This document shows, in pieces, positions 8,622-16,675 of a stretch of DNA of 52,676 nucleotides. This DNA comes from Gammaproteobacteria bacterium (GTDB taxonomy: Bacteria; Pseudomonadota; Gammaproteobacteria; Eutrophobiales; Eutrophobiaceae). The position numbers and the translations under genes were made by a program. Where the stretch lies: the NCBI GenBank assembly GCA_003250975.1, contig QKIY01000007.1, positions 1-52,676 on the forward strand. Direction: 5' to 3'. The notes under the pieces are model-generated. The model saw only the letters and a list, made by a program, of their open reading frames with translations, made no database searches and had not been told where the DNA came from. Within the stretch, counting starts at the first letter, position 1, and every line of letters starts with the position of its first letter.

Positions 8622-10067
8622 ATGAAGAATCGTTTTAAAATGACAGGCAAGCCTTTCTACAAGATTTTCTCATTTCTGCTATTTGTAGTGGGTGTGTCCC
8701 TGCTTGTTAACGCTGCCGGGCCAGAGGAGCGCAGAGCCATTCTGCTCGATATAAAAGGCCCGGTCAGTCCGGCCACCAAGGATTATGTACACCGTGGGCT
8801 TGCAGAGGCCTTTGAAAAGGGCGCGGTGGTCGTCGTCCTGCGCATGGATACTCCCGGCGGGCTCGATACCTCCATGCGTGACATTATCCGTGACATTGTT
8901 GCCTCACCGATCCCGGTGATCGTCTATGTTGCGCCCTCCGGTGCGCGTGCCGCCAGCGCCGGCACCTATATCATGTATGCCTCACACATTGCCGCCATGG
9001 CACCGGGTACCAATCTGGGCGCCGCGACGCCCGTACAGATTGGCGGGATGCCCGATCTGAAACCGCCCACCCTGCCTGAACAGCAGAAGAAAAAGGACAC
9101 CAAAGACGAGGAAAAGACCAGTGAAGAAGAGGAGGGAGCAGACAAAGGAAATGGTGCGGTACCGGAAACGGCGGATGCCATGACGAAAAAGATGATTAAT
9201 GATTCCATCGCATACATCCGGAGTCTTGCGGAGATGCGCGGGCGCAATGTCGAATGGGCGGAAAAGGCCGTTAGGGAAGCAGCCAGCCTGTCCTCGGAAC
9301 AGGCGTTGAGCCAGGGCGTTATTGACGTCATTGCCTACGATATCGATGACCTGTTTGAAAAGGTTAATGGCTGGAATGTGACTATCAACGGCAGGGAGCA
9401 GGTACTGGATACCAGTAACCTCATCACAGAAAAGATCGAGCCGGACTGGCGCAATGAATTGCTTTCTGTAATCACCGATCCGAATATTGCCTATATATTA
9501 ATGTTGCTAGGGATTTATGGATTGTTCTTTGAATTCGTCAATCCGGGTTACCTGGTGCCGGGCGTTACGGGCGCCATCTGCCTGTTACTGGCCCTCTTTG
9601 CCCTGCAGGTTTTGCCGGTGAACTATGCAGGCGTGTTGCTAATCCTGCTCGGTATAATCTTCATGGTGGCTGAACTCTTCGCGCCGAGTTTCGGAGCGCT
9701 GGGTATAGGTGGCGTCGTCTCATTCATTATCGGTTCGGTGATCCTGTTTGATACTGACGGCAGCGAACTCAGGGTTGCCATCCCCTTAATCATTACTGTC
9801 TCCGCGGTCACGGCAGGGTTTTTCCTGATTGCGATCAGGATGGTGTTTTCTGCACACCGGAAACCGGTCGTCAGCGGGGCGGAAGAGATGGTAGGCAGTA
9901 TCGGCGAGGTGATGGAAGATTTCGATGAAAAAGGCCATATCCGGATCCATGGCGAGACCTGGCGGGTGATTACAAGCGTGCCCGTCAAGCGTGGTAACCG
10001 GGTCAAAGTAACTGGAATAGACGGGTTGACCCTGAAAGTTGAACCGGTCGAGGAGGGAGTTAAATGA
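8622..10067 (+). CDS. NfeD-type membrane serine protease (ClpP-like domain plus OB domain)
   Basis: A 481-residue protein. Its N-terminal signal or anchor segment (about residues 13-32) is followed by a ClpP-like protease domain. The likely nucleophile is Ser112 in AASAGTYI and the partner lysine is around 189-190 in MTKKMINDS, the Ser/Lys dyad used by NfeD proteases. An acidic, lysine-rich insert (about 150-180) interrupts the domain. Four or more membrane helices follow (about 285-410), then a C-terminal OB-fold ([24 protein letters not shown]). Archaeal relatives cleave stomatin partners, and here the stomatin-like gene overlaps by four bases. A role in membrane protein quality control is inferred. 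Confidence 0.9.
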   Translation: MKNRFKMTGKPFYKIFSFLLFVVGVSLLVNAAGPEERRAILLDIKGPVSPATKDYVHRGLAEAFEKGAVVVVLRMDTPGGLDTSMRDIIRDIVASPIPVIVYVAPSGARAASAGTYIMYASHIAAMAPGTNLGAATPVQIGGMPDLKPPTLPEQQKKKDTKDEEKTSEEEEGADKGNGAVPETADAMTKKMINDSIAYIRSLAEMRGRNVEWAEKAVREAASLSSEQALSQGVIDVIAYDIDDLFEKVNGWNVTINGREQVLDTSNLITEKIEPDWRNELLSVITDPNIAYILMLLGIYGLFFEFVNPGYLVPGVTGAICLLLALFALQVLPVNYAGVLLILLGIIFMVAELFAPSFGALGIGGVVSFIIGSVILFDTDGSELRVAIPLIITVSAVTAGFFLIAIRMVFSAHRKPVVSGAEEMVGSIGEVMEDFDEKGHIRIHGETWRVITSVPVKRGNRVKVTGIDGLTLKVEPVEEGVK

Positions 10068-10819
10068 CAATAACCATGATTGCTTATATTTTCTTTGCGG
10101 TAATTCTTATCCTGCCCATGATCATCAAGGTCATGCGCGAGTATGAACGTGCAGTCGTCTTCACATTCGGCCGTTTCACCTCAGTGAAGGGTCCCGGTCT
10201 GATAATCATCATCCCCCTGGTCCAGCAGATCGTGCGCGTGGACCTGCGAACAATTGTCATGGACGTCCCCAGCCAGGACGTCATTTCACGGGACAATGTC
10301 TCAGTAAAGGTCAACGCCGTGGTCTATTTTCGGGTCATGGACCCGGAACGCGCCATTATCCAGGTGGAGAACTACCATGATGCGACCAGCCAGCTGGCGC
10401 AAACTACCCTGCGATCAGTACTGGGCCAGCATGAGCTGGACGAGATGCTGGCCGAGAGAGAGAAATTGAACAGGGACATCCAGCAGATACTGGATGAACA
10501 AACCGACGCCTGGGGTATCAAGGTGTCCAATGTCGAGATCAAGCACGTCGATATTGATGAAAGCATGATCCGTGCTATCGCCAGGCAGGCCGAGGCGGAG
10601 CGAGAACGCCGCGCCAAGGTCATACATGCAGAAGGTGAACTGCAGGCCTCGACCAAGCTGCTGGAGGCGGCTAATATTTTGTCAACAAACCCGCAAAGCA
10701 TACAGTTGCGTTACCTGCAGACCCTGACGGAGATCGCAGGCGAGAAAAACTCGACCATCGCCTTCCCTGTGCCAATCGATCTACTGACGATCTTCTTTGA
10801 AAAGATCTCTAAGAAATAG
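10064..10819 (+). CDS. Slipin (stomatin/prohibitin-like SPFH membrane protein)
   Basis: A 251-residue protein with one N-terminal membrane helix (about residues 4-22) and an SPFH domain: [32 protein letters not shown], then [34 protein letters not shown] charged coiled coil follows ([22 protein letters not shown]). Slipins assemble on membranes and organise microdomains. The start overlaps the nfeD stop as ATGA, a translationally coupled pair found in many bacteria and archaea, where the protease is thought to trim the slipin C-terminus. The hydrophobic end ([14 protein letters not shown]) resembles the segment cut in archaeal homologues. Confidence 0.93.
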   Translation: MTITMIAYIFFAVILILPMIIKVMREYERAVVFTFGRFTSVKGPGLIIIIPLVQQIVRVDLRTIVMDVPSQDVISRDNVSVKVNAVVYFRVMDPERAIIQVENYHDATSQLAQTTLRSVLGQHELDEMLAEREKLNRDIQQILDEQTDAWGIKVSNVEIKHVDIDESMIRAIARQAEAERERRAKVIHAEGELQASTKLLEAANILSTNPQSIQLRYLQTLTEIAGEKNSTIAFPVPIDLLTIFFEKISKK

Positions 10820-10836
10820 TTGCCTGGTAAAGCAAG

Positions 10837-11148
10837 ATGAAGGCAAATGCAGGCATACCAGAATCCGGGCCGTTAATGGCCGGAGAGATCGGGATCTTGC
10901 AAAACATGAATCGCACGGCGTTGAATGGCCTGATTGCCGAGGTGACCGGCGGGTTGCGGAGGCGCTTGCTTTACAGTCTTACCAATCCTGCGGATTCAGA
11001 GATATGCCTGGCATACAAGGTACGGATCCCCGGCTATCCGGTAACACATAACAGAATTGAATGGTGCGTAAAGGCATTCCAGTTGCGCCACATCAACCGG
11101 CCGGGTGATGTACTGTGGCAGGACCGTGAACAAGAATTAACGGCCTGA
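10837..11148 (+). CDS. Hypothetical protein, about 103 aa
   Basis: An open frame of 103 residues that I do not recognise. The sequence is soluble and mixed, ending DVLWQDREQELTA, with no clear domain. It fits between the slipin stop (10819) and the DUF1840 start (11164) on the same strand, leaving small gaps, which is the main argument for it. The ribosome site before the ATG is weak, and an internal ATG at 10876 is an alternative. A second frame over the same bases (10797-11051) looks less protein-like. Confidence 0.4.
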   Translation: MKANAGIPESGPLMAGEIGILQNMNRTALNGLIAEVTGGLRRRLLYSLTNPADSEICLAYKVRIPGYPVTHNRIEWCVKAFQLRHINRPGDVLWQDREQELTA

Positions 11149-11163
11149 GGAAAAAGAAACCCT

Positions 11164-11481
11164 GTGCTGGTGACATTCAAATGCAAGGCCTATGGTGAAT
11201 TTACCATGTTTGGTGATGTCGCCGATAAGTTGATAAAGATGATGGGCCATAGCGGTACGGTGCCCGGTGCACTCAGTGCCGAGGATGTACCTGCAGCACT
11301 GGCACGGTTGAAACAGGCCATTGAGTCGGCAGAAGAATCGGAAATGGAAATACCGGCCGCTGAAGAGAATAATGATGAGGAGGAACCCCCGATCAGTCTG
11401 AGTCTACGGGCATTTCCACTGCTTGAAATGCTAACTGCCGCCGCCAGGGAAAATACATATGTAATGTGGTACGAGCAGTAG
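11164..11481 (+). CDS. DUF1840 family protein
   Basis: A 105-residue protein of the DUF1840 type: the start MLVTFKCKAYGEFTMFGDVADKLIKMMGHSGTVPGALSAEDVPAAL and the end RAFPLLEMLTAAARENTYVMWYEQ are the two conserved blocks, joined by an acidic linker. Its function is unknown. Translation starts at GTG with GAGGAAAAAG upstream. The conserved 3' block is of interest because a decayed copy of 46 bases from it lies at 14574-14619, beyond the nrdJ genes. Confidence 0.82.
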   Translation: MLVTFKCKAYGEFTMFGDVADKLIKMMGHSGTVPGALSAEDVPAALARLKQAIESAEESEMEIPAAEENNDEEEPPISLSLRAFPLLEMLTAAARENTYVMWYEQ

Positions 11482-11493
11482 TCAATCCATTGC

Positions 11494-11508
11494 CGTTACC
11501 ACGTAACG
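11494..11508. repeat. Short hairpin between convergent DUF1840 and nrdJb
   Basis: CGTTAC-CAC-GTAACG is a perfect 6-bp inverted repeat with a three-base loop, set in the 35 bases between two convergent stop codons. It lacks a T tract on either side, so it is at best a weak terminator. It lies at the proximal edge of the nrdJ block. Confidence 0.4.
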
Positions 11509-11516
11509 TGTTCAGC

Positions 11517-12221
11517 TTAACCGCATTTAGATTCGCCACAGTTAAGGCAGGTCAGGCACCCGTCCAGCATGATCATGGCCTTGGTCAGACACTTATTACA
11601 TAATTCAGCACCTTCAGGGAAATCACCGGAGGAACTGCTATCTGTCACCCCTGTTTTCCGCGCGTATTCTTTTGTTTTTTCCTTAATTAAATTTTTCTGG
11701 TGTTCATCAAGTTCGGCTTTTTTAAGGATACCAATGGTACGTAGATGATATTCCAGCACATCGCCAATCTCGGCAACCAGTGATGGCATAAATTTCCCGC
11801 CTTTTTTGAAATAACCGCCGTGGGGATCAAAAACTGATCGTAATTCCTCTACCATAAAGGTGACATCACCACCTTTGCGAAAAACGGCGGAGATAATTCT
11901 GGTCAAAGCGACGATCCATTGGAAATGGTCCATGTTTTTCGAATTAATAAACATTTCAAAAGGGCGCCGAACCTCATGTTCTGTACCGGGATTAAGAATG
12001 ATATCGTTGATTGTGACGTATAGTGCATGCTCGGATAACGGTGTTGTAATCTTGTAAGTTGAACCATGTAAGGTAGGTGGACGCTCGAGCCTTTCATGCA
12101 TTTGCACTACATTATTATTATCCTCTGCCCGCCTGTTTTGATTTTCATTTTGCGATGGTTTTTCCCCGTTATCCTTTACCACATTGTATCCGGTAATCTT
12201 TTTATCAATCTTTTTGGCCAT
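11517..12221 (-). CDS. nrdJb: Class II ribonucleotide reductase subunit NrdJb (C-terminal zinc/redox part)
   Basis: A 234-residue protein matching the C-terminal portion of adenosylcobalamin-dependent ribonucleotide reductase, encoded as a separate gene as in pseudomonads. The TSCPD-type domain spans about residues 50-180 (PLSEHALYVTINDI...FEMFINSKNMDHFQWIVALTRIISAVFRKGG). The end, CNKCLTKAMIMLDGCLTCLNCGESKCG, has seven cysteines: a zinc-binding set and the terminal pair that re-reduces the active site. It is translated 13 bases after nrdJa, so the two subunits come from one transcript. Without this gene NrdJa would lack its C-terminal redox relay. Confidence 0.88.
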   Translation of the reverse strand: MAKKIDKKITGYNVVKDNGEKPSQNENQNRRAEDNNNVVQMHERLERPPTLHGSTYKITTPLSEHALYVTINDIILNPGTEHEVRRPFEMFINSKNMDHFQWIVALTRIISAVFRKGGDVTFMVEELRSVFDPHGGYFKKGGKFMPSLVAEIGDVLEYHLRTIGILKKAELDEHQKNLIKEKTKEYARKTGVTDSSSSGDFPEGAELCNKCLTKAMIMLDGCLTCLNCGESKCG

Positions 12222-12234
12222 GCGGATTCCCCCG

Positions 12235-14397
12235 TTATAATTTCCCGTATTGCCCTTCCTTCAATGCATCATACAGGTTGGCCGCTGTATGTATCTCTCC
12301 ATCATATTCAATTTCTTCATTACCCTTTGCCTCAATGATGTCCCCATTCTCCAGGGTGAATTGATATGTCGTGTTTTCCAAATCCCTGTTTTTGACGAGT
12401 ACTCCCTGAAATACCTCAGGGTTAAAACGAAATGTTGTACAGCCTTTAAGTCCCTTTTCATATGCATAACGGTAAATATCCTTGAAGTCATTGTAAGGAT
12501 AATCTGTTGAGACATTTGCTGTTTTGGATATGGAGGAATCGATCCATGACTGTGCTGCTGCCTGAATATCAACATGCTGTTTCGGAGTAATATCATCGCT
12601 TGTCACAAAGTAGTCCGGCAACCGCTCATCAGGGCATTCAGAATGTGGTGATACTTGTGAATTGATCAGCTGACGATAAGCAAGTAGCTCGTACGAAAAT
12701 ACATCAACCTTTTCCTTGGTTTTTTTACCCTGGCGAATAATATTACGTGAGTAATGATGAGCAAAACTGGGTTCAATGCCATTGCTCGCATTATTGGCTA
12801 TGGACAATGAAATGGTTCCTGTCGGTGCGATTGAGCTATGATGGGTGAAACGTGCGCCTGTATTTTCCAGTTCTTTAATCAGGCTTGGATCTAGCTGTCC
12901 TATTTTTTGCATATACCGGCTGTAACGCGCATGTAGCACCGCTCCTTTAATCTCGTCTCCTGCCATATAACCATCTTCAGCCATTTCCGGGCGTTGTTGT
13001 AACATGCTCTCCGTTACAATAAATGTTTCTTCCAGAATAGGGGCAGGTCCTTTTTCTCTTGCAAGTTCCAGTCCCACCTGCCAACCGGTAATGGCAAGCA
13101 CCTTGCTTACTTCCTCAGTGAAGTCCAGTGATGCCTGTCCCCCGTATTTCATTTTCATCATTGTCAGTGCAGAACCCAGGCCGAGGAAACCCATGCCATG
13201 TCGGCGTTTATATGATATTTCTTTTTGTTGTTCCGGTAGCGGCAAGCCGTTGATTTCGACAACATTGTCCAGCATGCGTGTAAAGATTCTTACAACTTCC
13301 CTGAATTTATCCCAGTCGAAACGGGCTTCATCGGAAAACGGCTCAATAACAAACTGCGTCAAATTTATCGAGCCAAGCAAACAGGCTCCATATTCAGGCA
13401 ATGGTTGTTCGCCACAGGGATTTGTGGCCCGGATATTTTCACAGAACCAGTTGTTGTTTAATTCGTTTACCCGGTCAATCAGAATAAACCCCGGCTCCGC
13501 ATAATCGTATGTGGATGACATGATTGCTTCCCAGAGTTGACGCGCAGGCATGGTTTTGTAAACTCGGCAGGCAACCTTGCCTGATGTATTGACGATATAA
13601 TTTTCCTTTGTTGGCCAGTCACGCCAGACAATACAATCCGTATTTTCAAAATCAATGTCTTCCCGTTGCAAATCCGAATCATGTAGAGGGAATACCAGTT
13701 TCCACGGGGCATTATTTGCTACTGCCTGCATAAATTCTTCTGTGATAAGCAAGGAAAAGTTGAATTGCCGTAAACGACCGTCTTCACGCTTTGCTCGGAT
13801 AAAATCCAGTACATCAGGATGGCTAATATCAAAAGTGGCCATTTGTGCACCACGGCGCCCACCAGCGGAAGAAACCGTGCAGCACATCTTGTCATAGATC
13901 TCCATAAAGGAAAGTGGACCGGAAGTATAGGCACCTGGACCTGTTACATAATCGCCTTTCGGTCGAAGAGTGGAAAATTCATAACCGATTCCACAGCCTG
14001 CTTTCAATGTCAACCCTGCATCATGCAGTTTTTGCAGAATTGAATCCATGGAATCATGGATTGTACCGGAAACCGTGCAATTGATTGTCGAGGTATTTGG
14101 CTTGTAATAATCGGCGCCTACATTTGAAATTATTCTCCCTGCGGGAATGGCGCCGTGTTGCAAGGCCCATAAAAATTTCTCATACCAATATTTTTGCTGT
14201 TCTTCACCCTTTTCCAGATCAGACAGGGCATGCGCAATGCGCATGTAAGTATCATTGATGGTTTTATCGATTGGTGTGCCGTCTTTTTTCTTGAGGCGGT
14301 ATTTTTGATTCCAGATATCTATTGAGGCTGGTTGATATGGAATTTCCCTGCCTGGGTCCGAATGGATATCTGCAGAACTAACCCCTTTATGTTTCAT
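12235..14397 (-). CDS. nrdJa: Class II (adenosylcobalamin-dependent) ribonucleotide reductase catalytic subunit NrdJa
   Basis: A 720-residue catalytic subunit of the B12-dependent ribonucleotide reductase, which makes deoxyribonucleotides with or without oxygen. Visible hallmarks are NCTVSGTIHDSMDSI (first active-site cysteine), KAGCGIGYEFSTLRP, SAGGRRGAQMATFDISHPD, and the catalytic loop NPCGEQPLPEYGACLLGSINL with the thiyl-radical cysteine and the glutamate. IAPTGTISL and the C-terminal KGCTTFRF segments also fit. The protein stops before the zinc/redox tail, which is supplied by NrdJb. The ATG lacks a clear ribosome site. Base composition looks A+T-richer than the flanks. A perfect FNR-type box lies 75 bases upstream of the start. 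Confidence 0.93.
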   Translation of the reverse strand: MKHKGVSSADIHSDPGREIPYQPASIDIWNQKYRLKKKDGTPIDKTINDTYMRIAHALSDLEKGEEQQKYWYEKFLWALQHGAIPAGRIISNVGADYYKPNTSTINCTVSGTIHDSMDSILQKLHDAGLTLKAGCGIGYEFSTLRPKGDYVTGPGAYTSGPLSFMEIYDKMCCTVSSAGGRRGAQMATFDISHPDVLDFIRAKREDGRLRQFNFSLLITEEFMQAVANNAPWKLVFPLHDSDLQREDIDFENTDCIVWRDWPTKENYIVNTSGKVACRVYKTMPARQLWEAIMSSTYDYAEPGFILIDRVNELNNNWFCENIRATNPCGEQPLPEYGACLLGSINLTQFVIEPFSDEARFDWDKFREVVRIFTRMLDNVVEINGLPLPEQQKEISYKRRHGMGFLGLGSALTMMKMKYGGQASLDFTEEVSKVLAITGWQVGLELAREKGPAPILEETFIVTESMLQQRPEMAEDGYMAGDEIKGAVLHARYSRYMQKIGQLDPSLIKELENTGARFTHHSSIAPTGTISLSIANNASNGIEPSFAHHYSRNIIRQGKKTKEKVDVFSYELLAYRQLINSQVSPHSECPDERLPDYFVTSDDITPKQHVDIQAAAQSWIDSSISKTANVSTDYPYNDFKDIYRYAYEKGLKGCTTFRFNPEVFQGVLVKNRDLENTTYQFTLENGDIIEAKGNEEIEYDGEIHTAANLYDALKEGQYGKL

Positions 14398-14471
14398 GTC
14401 TTGTTATTCGGAGATAATTGGTGTCGAAAAAACGTGAGATTGCACTTTAAATTAGAAAATTAATCACTTGT

Positions 14472-14485
14472 TTGATTTGGATCAA
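14472..14485. promoter_or_regulatory. FNR/Anr-type operator upstream of nrdJa
   Basis: TTGAT-TTGG-ATCAA is a perfect match to the FNR/Anr/Dnr consensus TTGATNNNNATCAA. Its right half-site is shared with a second short inverted repeat (ATCAA-TTA-TTGAT, 14481-14493). On the minus strand a TAAAGT hexamer at 14449-14444 would place the transcription start near 14437, putting the box at about -41.5, the class II activation position. Control by an oxygen-responsive regulator is therefore likely, as reported for nrdJ in Pseudomonas. Confidence 0.65.
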
Positions 14486-14573
14486 TTATTGATATGTTAA
14501 ATTTTATGAGACTTATTCTAAACGGCGTATCTGATTGCCTTGCCTTCCTTGTGCTTGGTGATTCTTATTGTCA

Positions 14574-14619
14574 GGGCATTTCCACAGCTTGATATACTCA
14601 CTGCCGCCGCCAGGGAAAA
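14574..14619 (+). pseudogene. Decayed copy of the DUF1840 3' end
   Basis: These 46 bases match 11408-11453, inside the DUF1840 gene, at 42 positions with no gaps (my count by eye). Translated in the matching frame they read RAFPQLDILTAAAREKTN, against RAFPLLEMLTAAARENTY in the intact gene. The bases just before still resemble the family loosely (ILIV), but no start or complete domain remains, and the sequence after diverges at once. It is in the same orientation as the intact gene, so the nrdJ genes lie between direct repeats. Confidence 0.6.
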
Positions 14620-14826
14620 GACCAATACGATCGGGAATAAGCCCTGGCAGCCGGGCCAGCCGGTCTCTTCTGAAAATATATGTGGTGTTTTAATCAAGGA
14701 ACCGCTAGACTGATAAGGCTACATTCTATCCTGGTTCTTGTCAGAAGTTCTTTCCAAGTTTCTCCTGTTAATTACCTCGTAAGACTTGTAACACTTTCTT
14801 TTAATAATTTTGATGAGGTAATCATT

Positions 14827-15027
14827 ATGGCTACAGGAACCGTTAAATGGTTTAACGAATCCAAGGGCTTCGGCTTTATTACTCCTTCCGATGGCAGTAA
14901 GGACGTTTTTGTTCACTTTTCTGCTATCGCGGCTTCAGGTTTCCGCACGCTGGCTGACGGCCAGCAGGTGACCTTCGACGTGGAGAATGGACCCAAAGGC
15001 CCGCAGGCACTGAACGTCCAGGCTTAA
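14827..15027 (+). CDS. Cold-shock protein (CspA family)
   Basis: A 66-residue single cold-shock domain. RNP1 is visible as KGFGFI (residues 13-18) and RNP2 as VFVHF (27-31), the surface that binds single-stranded RNA and [18 protein letters not shown] is the family start. Such proteins melt mRNA structure at low temperature, and some act as transcription antiterminators. The open frame extends upstream without a stop, but the ATG at 14827 matches the family N-terminus exactly and has GAGG upstream. A strong terminator follows 30 bases after the stop, then an RRM gene. Confidence 0.96.
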   Translation: MATGTVKWFNESKGFGFITPSDGSKDVFVHFSAIAASGFRTLADGQQVTFDVENGPKGPQALNVQA

Positions 15028-15056
15028 CGGTCTTTTATTTCAGTGTCACAAATAAG

Positions 15057-15086
15057 CCCTGCGAGCTATCGCAGGGTTTGTTTTTT
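15057..15086 (+). terminator. Rho-independent terminator after the cold-shock gene
   Basis: A perfect 8-bp stem, CCCTGCGA-GCTA-TCGCAGGG, is followed directly by TTTGTTTTTT. This is canonical for the plus strand. It stands 25 bases before the start of the RRM gene, so that gene is reached only by read-through or by a promoter overlapping the terminator. Confidence 0.9.
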
Positions 15087-15110
15087 ATCAATTCAGGAGG
15101 GGGGGTCAAT

Positions 15111-15380
15111 ATGAAAAAAATCTTTGTCGGCAGCTTACCGCCCACTACCACTGAAGATTCTCTGCAGGAAATGTTTTCGCAATACGGCAGGGTGCGTTCC
15201 ATCAAGATTGCCAAGGACCTGTTCTCAGGTGTGTGCAGGGGCTTCGGATTTGTCGAGATGGAAGGCCATGAGGCCCGCGCCGCCATCAGCGCACTGGACG
15301 GCAAGTCCTATGAAGGCAAGTACCTAAAAGTAAGATTTGAAGAAGAGCGTTCCAGGGGCCAAAAGGGCAGGCACCGTTAG
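15111..15380 (+). CDS. RNA-binding protein with one RRM domain
   Basis: An 89-residue protein made almost entirely of one RNA-recognition motif: RNP2 is IFVGSL (residues 4-9) and RNP1 is RGFGFVEM. The C-terminus (EEERSRGQKGRHR) is basic. Small single-RRM proteins of this type are cold-induced in cyanobacteria and occur in several proteobacteria; they bind RNA with little known specificity. The ATG at 15111 is preceded by AGGAGGGGGG, a very strong ribosome site. The earlier in-frame start at 15078 would lie inside the terminator T tract and is rejected. The position next to a cold-shock gene suggests a shared role in cold adaptation. Confidence 0.9.
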   Translation: MKKIFVGSLPPTTTEDSLQEMFSQYGRVRSIKIAKDLFSGVCRGFGFVEMEGHEARAAISALDGKSYEGKYLKVRFEEERSRGQKGRHR

Positions 15381-15473
15381 AAAAGTCTGCCCCTGAACCA
15401 TAAATGATGTCCAGGGAAGGCCGCGCTGTAATCCGCTAAAAATCCATCCGGCTTTGTTCTATGCTTACCCATC

Positions 15474-16043
15474 ATGGCCTTGCAACGACTCCTAATTAAC
15501 CTGCTTGTCCTGTGTGGCCTTATCTGCATTATTTTTCCGGGCGTGTTGGCAGAACCGGAAAGGAGAGAGAACATGAGTATGTCCCTGTCATCACCTGCAT
15601 TCGAACATAAAGGCAGCATTCCTGCCGAATATACCTGCGACGGCAAGGATGTTTCCCCCGAACTAAACTGGAAGGATATCCCCGATAACGCCCAGAGCCT
15701 GGTCCTGATCGTGGACGACCCGGATGCACCCGATCCGGCGGCTCCCAAGATAATCTGGGTGCATTGGATTTTGTATAACCTGCCGGTCCACACGATCGGG
15801 CTTGCGAAAGGCGTTCGGGATGGTGACTTGCCGATGGGGACGCTGCATGGGCTGAATAACTGGAACAGTACCGGTTACAATGGCCCCTGTCCTCCAGTCG
15901 GCCGGCACCGTTATTTTTTTAAACTCTATGCCCTGGATACGGAACTACCCGATCTGTCACGGCCCAACAAGGCCAAACTCATAAAAGCCATGGAGGGACA
16001 TTTGATTGAAAAGGCCGTATTGCTGGGGACCTATCAGCATTAA
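15474..16043 (+). CDS. YbhB/YbcL family (PEBP / Raf-kinase-inhibitor-like) protein
   Basis: From the first ATG the protein has 189 residues. Residues 1-26 form a good signal peptide (LLINLLVLCGLICIIFPGVLA, cut before EPE), and the PEBP fold follows: SPAFEHKGSIPAEYTCDGKDVSPEL, the ligand-site DDPDAPDP, VHWILYN, then YNGPCPPVGRHRYFFKLYAL. Family members bind anionic ligands; the bacterial role is unclear. The first ATG has no ribosome site, whereas the ATG at 15573, just after the signal peptide, has AAGGAG with ideal spacing and would give a 156-residue cytoplasmic form like E. coli YbhB. Both forms may be made. Confidence 0.9.
   Translation: MALQRLLINLLVLCGLICIIFPGVLAEPERRENMSMSLSSPAFEHKGSIPAEYTCDGKDVSPELNWKDIPDNAQSLVLIVDDPDAPDPAAPKIIWVHWILYNLPVHTIGLAKGVRDGDLPMGTLHGLNNWNSTGYNGPCPPVGRHRYFFKLYALDTELPDLSRPNKAKLIKAMEGHLIEKAVLLGTYQH
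15559..15575 (+). promoter_or_regulatory. Strong internal ribosome-binding site in the PEBP gene
   Basis: AAAGGAG (15559-15565) stands seven bases before an in-frame ATG at 15573. This is a better site than anything before the upstream ATG at 15474. It either defines the real start, leaving the signal-peptide-like stretch untranslated, or produces a second, cytoplasmic product. Confidence 0.6.
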
Positions 16044-16058
16044 TTATGGTCCGGTTTC

Positions 16059-16086
16059 GCGGTGATCCGGGAACCCGGATCACCGC
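16059..16086. terminator. 13-bp perfect hairpin between convergent genes
   Basis: GCGGTGATCCGGG-AA-CCCGGATCACCGC is a perfect 13-bp inverted repeat set between the PEBP gene (plus) and the membrane protein gene (minus), within eight bases of the latter's stop. No T tract follows on either strand, so it may act with Rho or mainly shield 3' ends from exonucleases. Its placement suits a shared bidirectional terminator. Confidence 0.6.
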
Positions 16087-16094
16087 AACAGTCA

Positions 16095-16595
16095 TCACGC
16101 AAGTCCTTCCTGTGTAACGGTATTGCGCCGTATTAATAATATGAAGATCAGGACATGGGTCATTACCAGGAAGGGTACGATGGTAGCCGGAATCCAGAAG
16201 GTAGCCCCCAGATGCCCATCGGGCGTATACAGAATCCCCCTTGCGACCGCGTTCAGCAGGTCGAGCAGTCCCCAGATGTTAAACAGCCAAACCGTTAGCA
16301 GGCCTGTCTTGAGGTTAATGTGCAGGGCGGCCAATGCTGCGAAGGCCAGCAGTGCGGCAATCAGATCGCCGTAGGCCGCAGGATCGGCAAACCGCGGATC
16401 GAGTGCCTCGGTTGTCACACCGGGGACCAGAAACATGAGGCCGACGTAGCGAAAACAGTGAAACAGGATTAACGGCTTCAGGGCCGCGGTGATAGTCCAG
16501 CGGCTGATCTCCGGCCAGATATACCAGCGGGCGATCAGTAGCCAGGCAAGTAGTGACAAGGTAATGCTCACGGGTAATATCAGATCTACAGGCAT
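16095..16595 (-). CDS. Integral membrane protein, unknown function
   Basis: A 166-residue protein with four to five hydrophobic helices: about residues 5-25, 38-58, 78-92, 98-118 and 132-156. It resembles a widespread uncharacterised membrane family with a conserved central LKTGLLTVWLFNIWGLLDLLNA, but I cannot name it. Charged residues between helices (RWYIWPEISRW, GVTTEALDPRFADP) look like loops. No transport or enzymatic motif is seen. It stands alone on the minus strand between the convergent PEBP gene and the anti-sigma/sigma pair. Confidence 0.65.
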   Translation of the reverse strand: MPVDLILPVSITLSLLAWLLIARWYIWPEISRWTITAALKPLILFHCFRYVGLMFLVPGVTTEALDPRFADPAAYGDLIAALLAFAALAALHINLKTGLLTVWLFNIWGLLDLLNAVARGILYTPDGHLGATFWIPATIVPFLVMTHVLIFILLIRRNTVTQEGLA

Positions 16596-16675
16596 AACAC
16601 ACCCCCATCATCAGGTTTATTAATTGTCCCTGGTGTGTCGGATGAAACGGGGAAACCTTACAGACTGTTTGTAAT

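Larger units (their letters stand above)
14398..14826. other. 429-base region between nrdJa and the cold-shock gene
   Basis: Apart from the FNR box and the DUF1840 remnant, this divergent region holds the leader of the cold-shock gene. The last 100 bases are T-rich and end in GATGAGGTAATCATT before the ATG; long leaders of this kind control cold-shock mRNA stability. A partial resemblance to a B12 box near 14660 was examined and rejected. I see no further gene here. Confidence 0.4.

Noticed and set aside
10797-11051. Alternative 84-codon frame overlapping the hypothetical gene at 10837
   Set aside because: It begins inside the slipin gene and its product is rich in Arg, Asp and His without protein-like pattern.
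13004-13504. 166-codon open frame antisense to nrdJa
   Set aside because: It is covered by a strongly conserved gene on the other strand and its product is serine-rich without domains.
14640-14690. Partial resemblance to a B12 box (AGACCGGC, minus strand) upstream of nrdJa
   Set aside because: It needs one or two extra bases to align, lies upstream of the FNR box rather than in the nrdJa leader, and the other riboswitch elements are missing. B12 riboswitches also usually repress B12-independent enzymes, not NrdJ.
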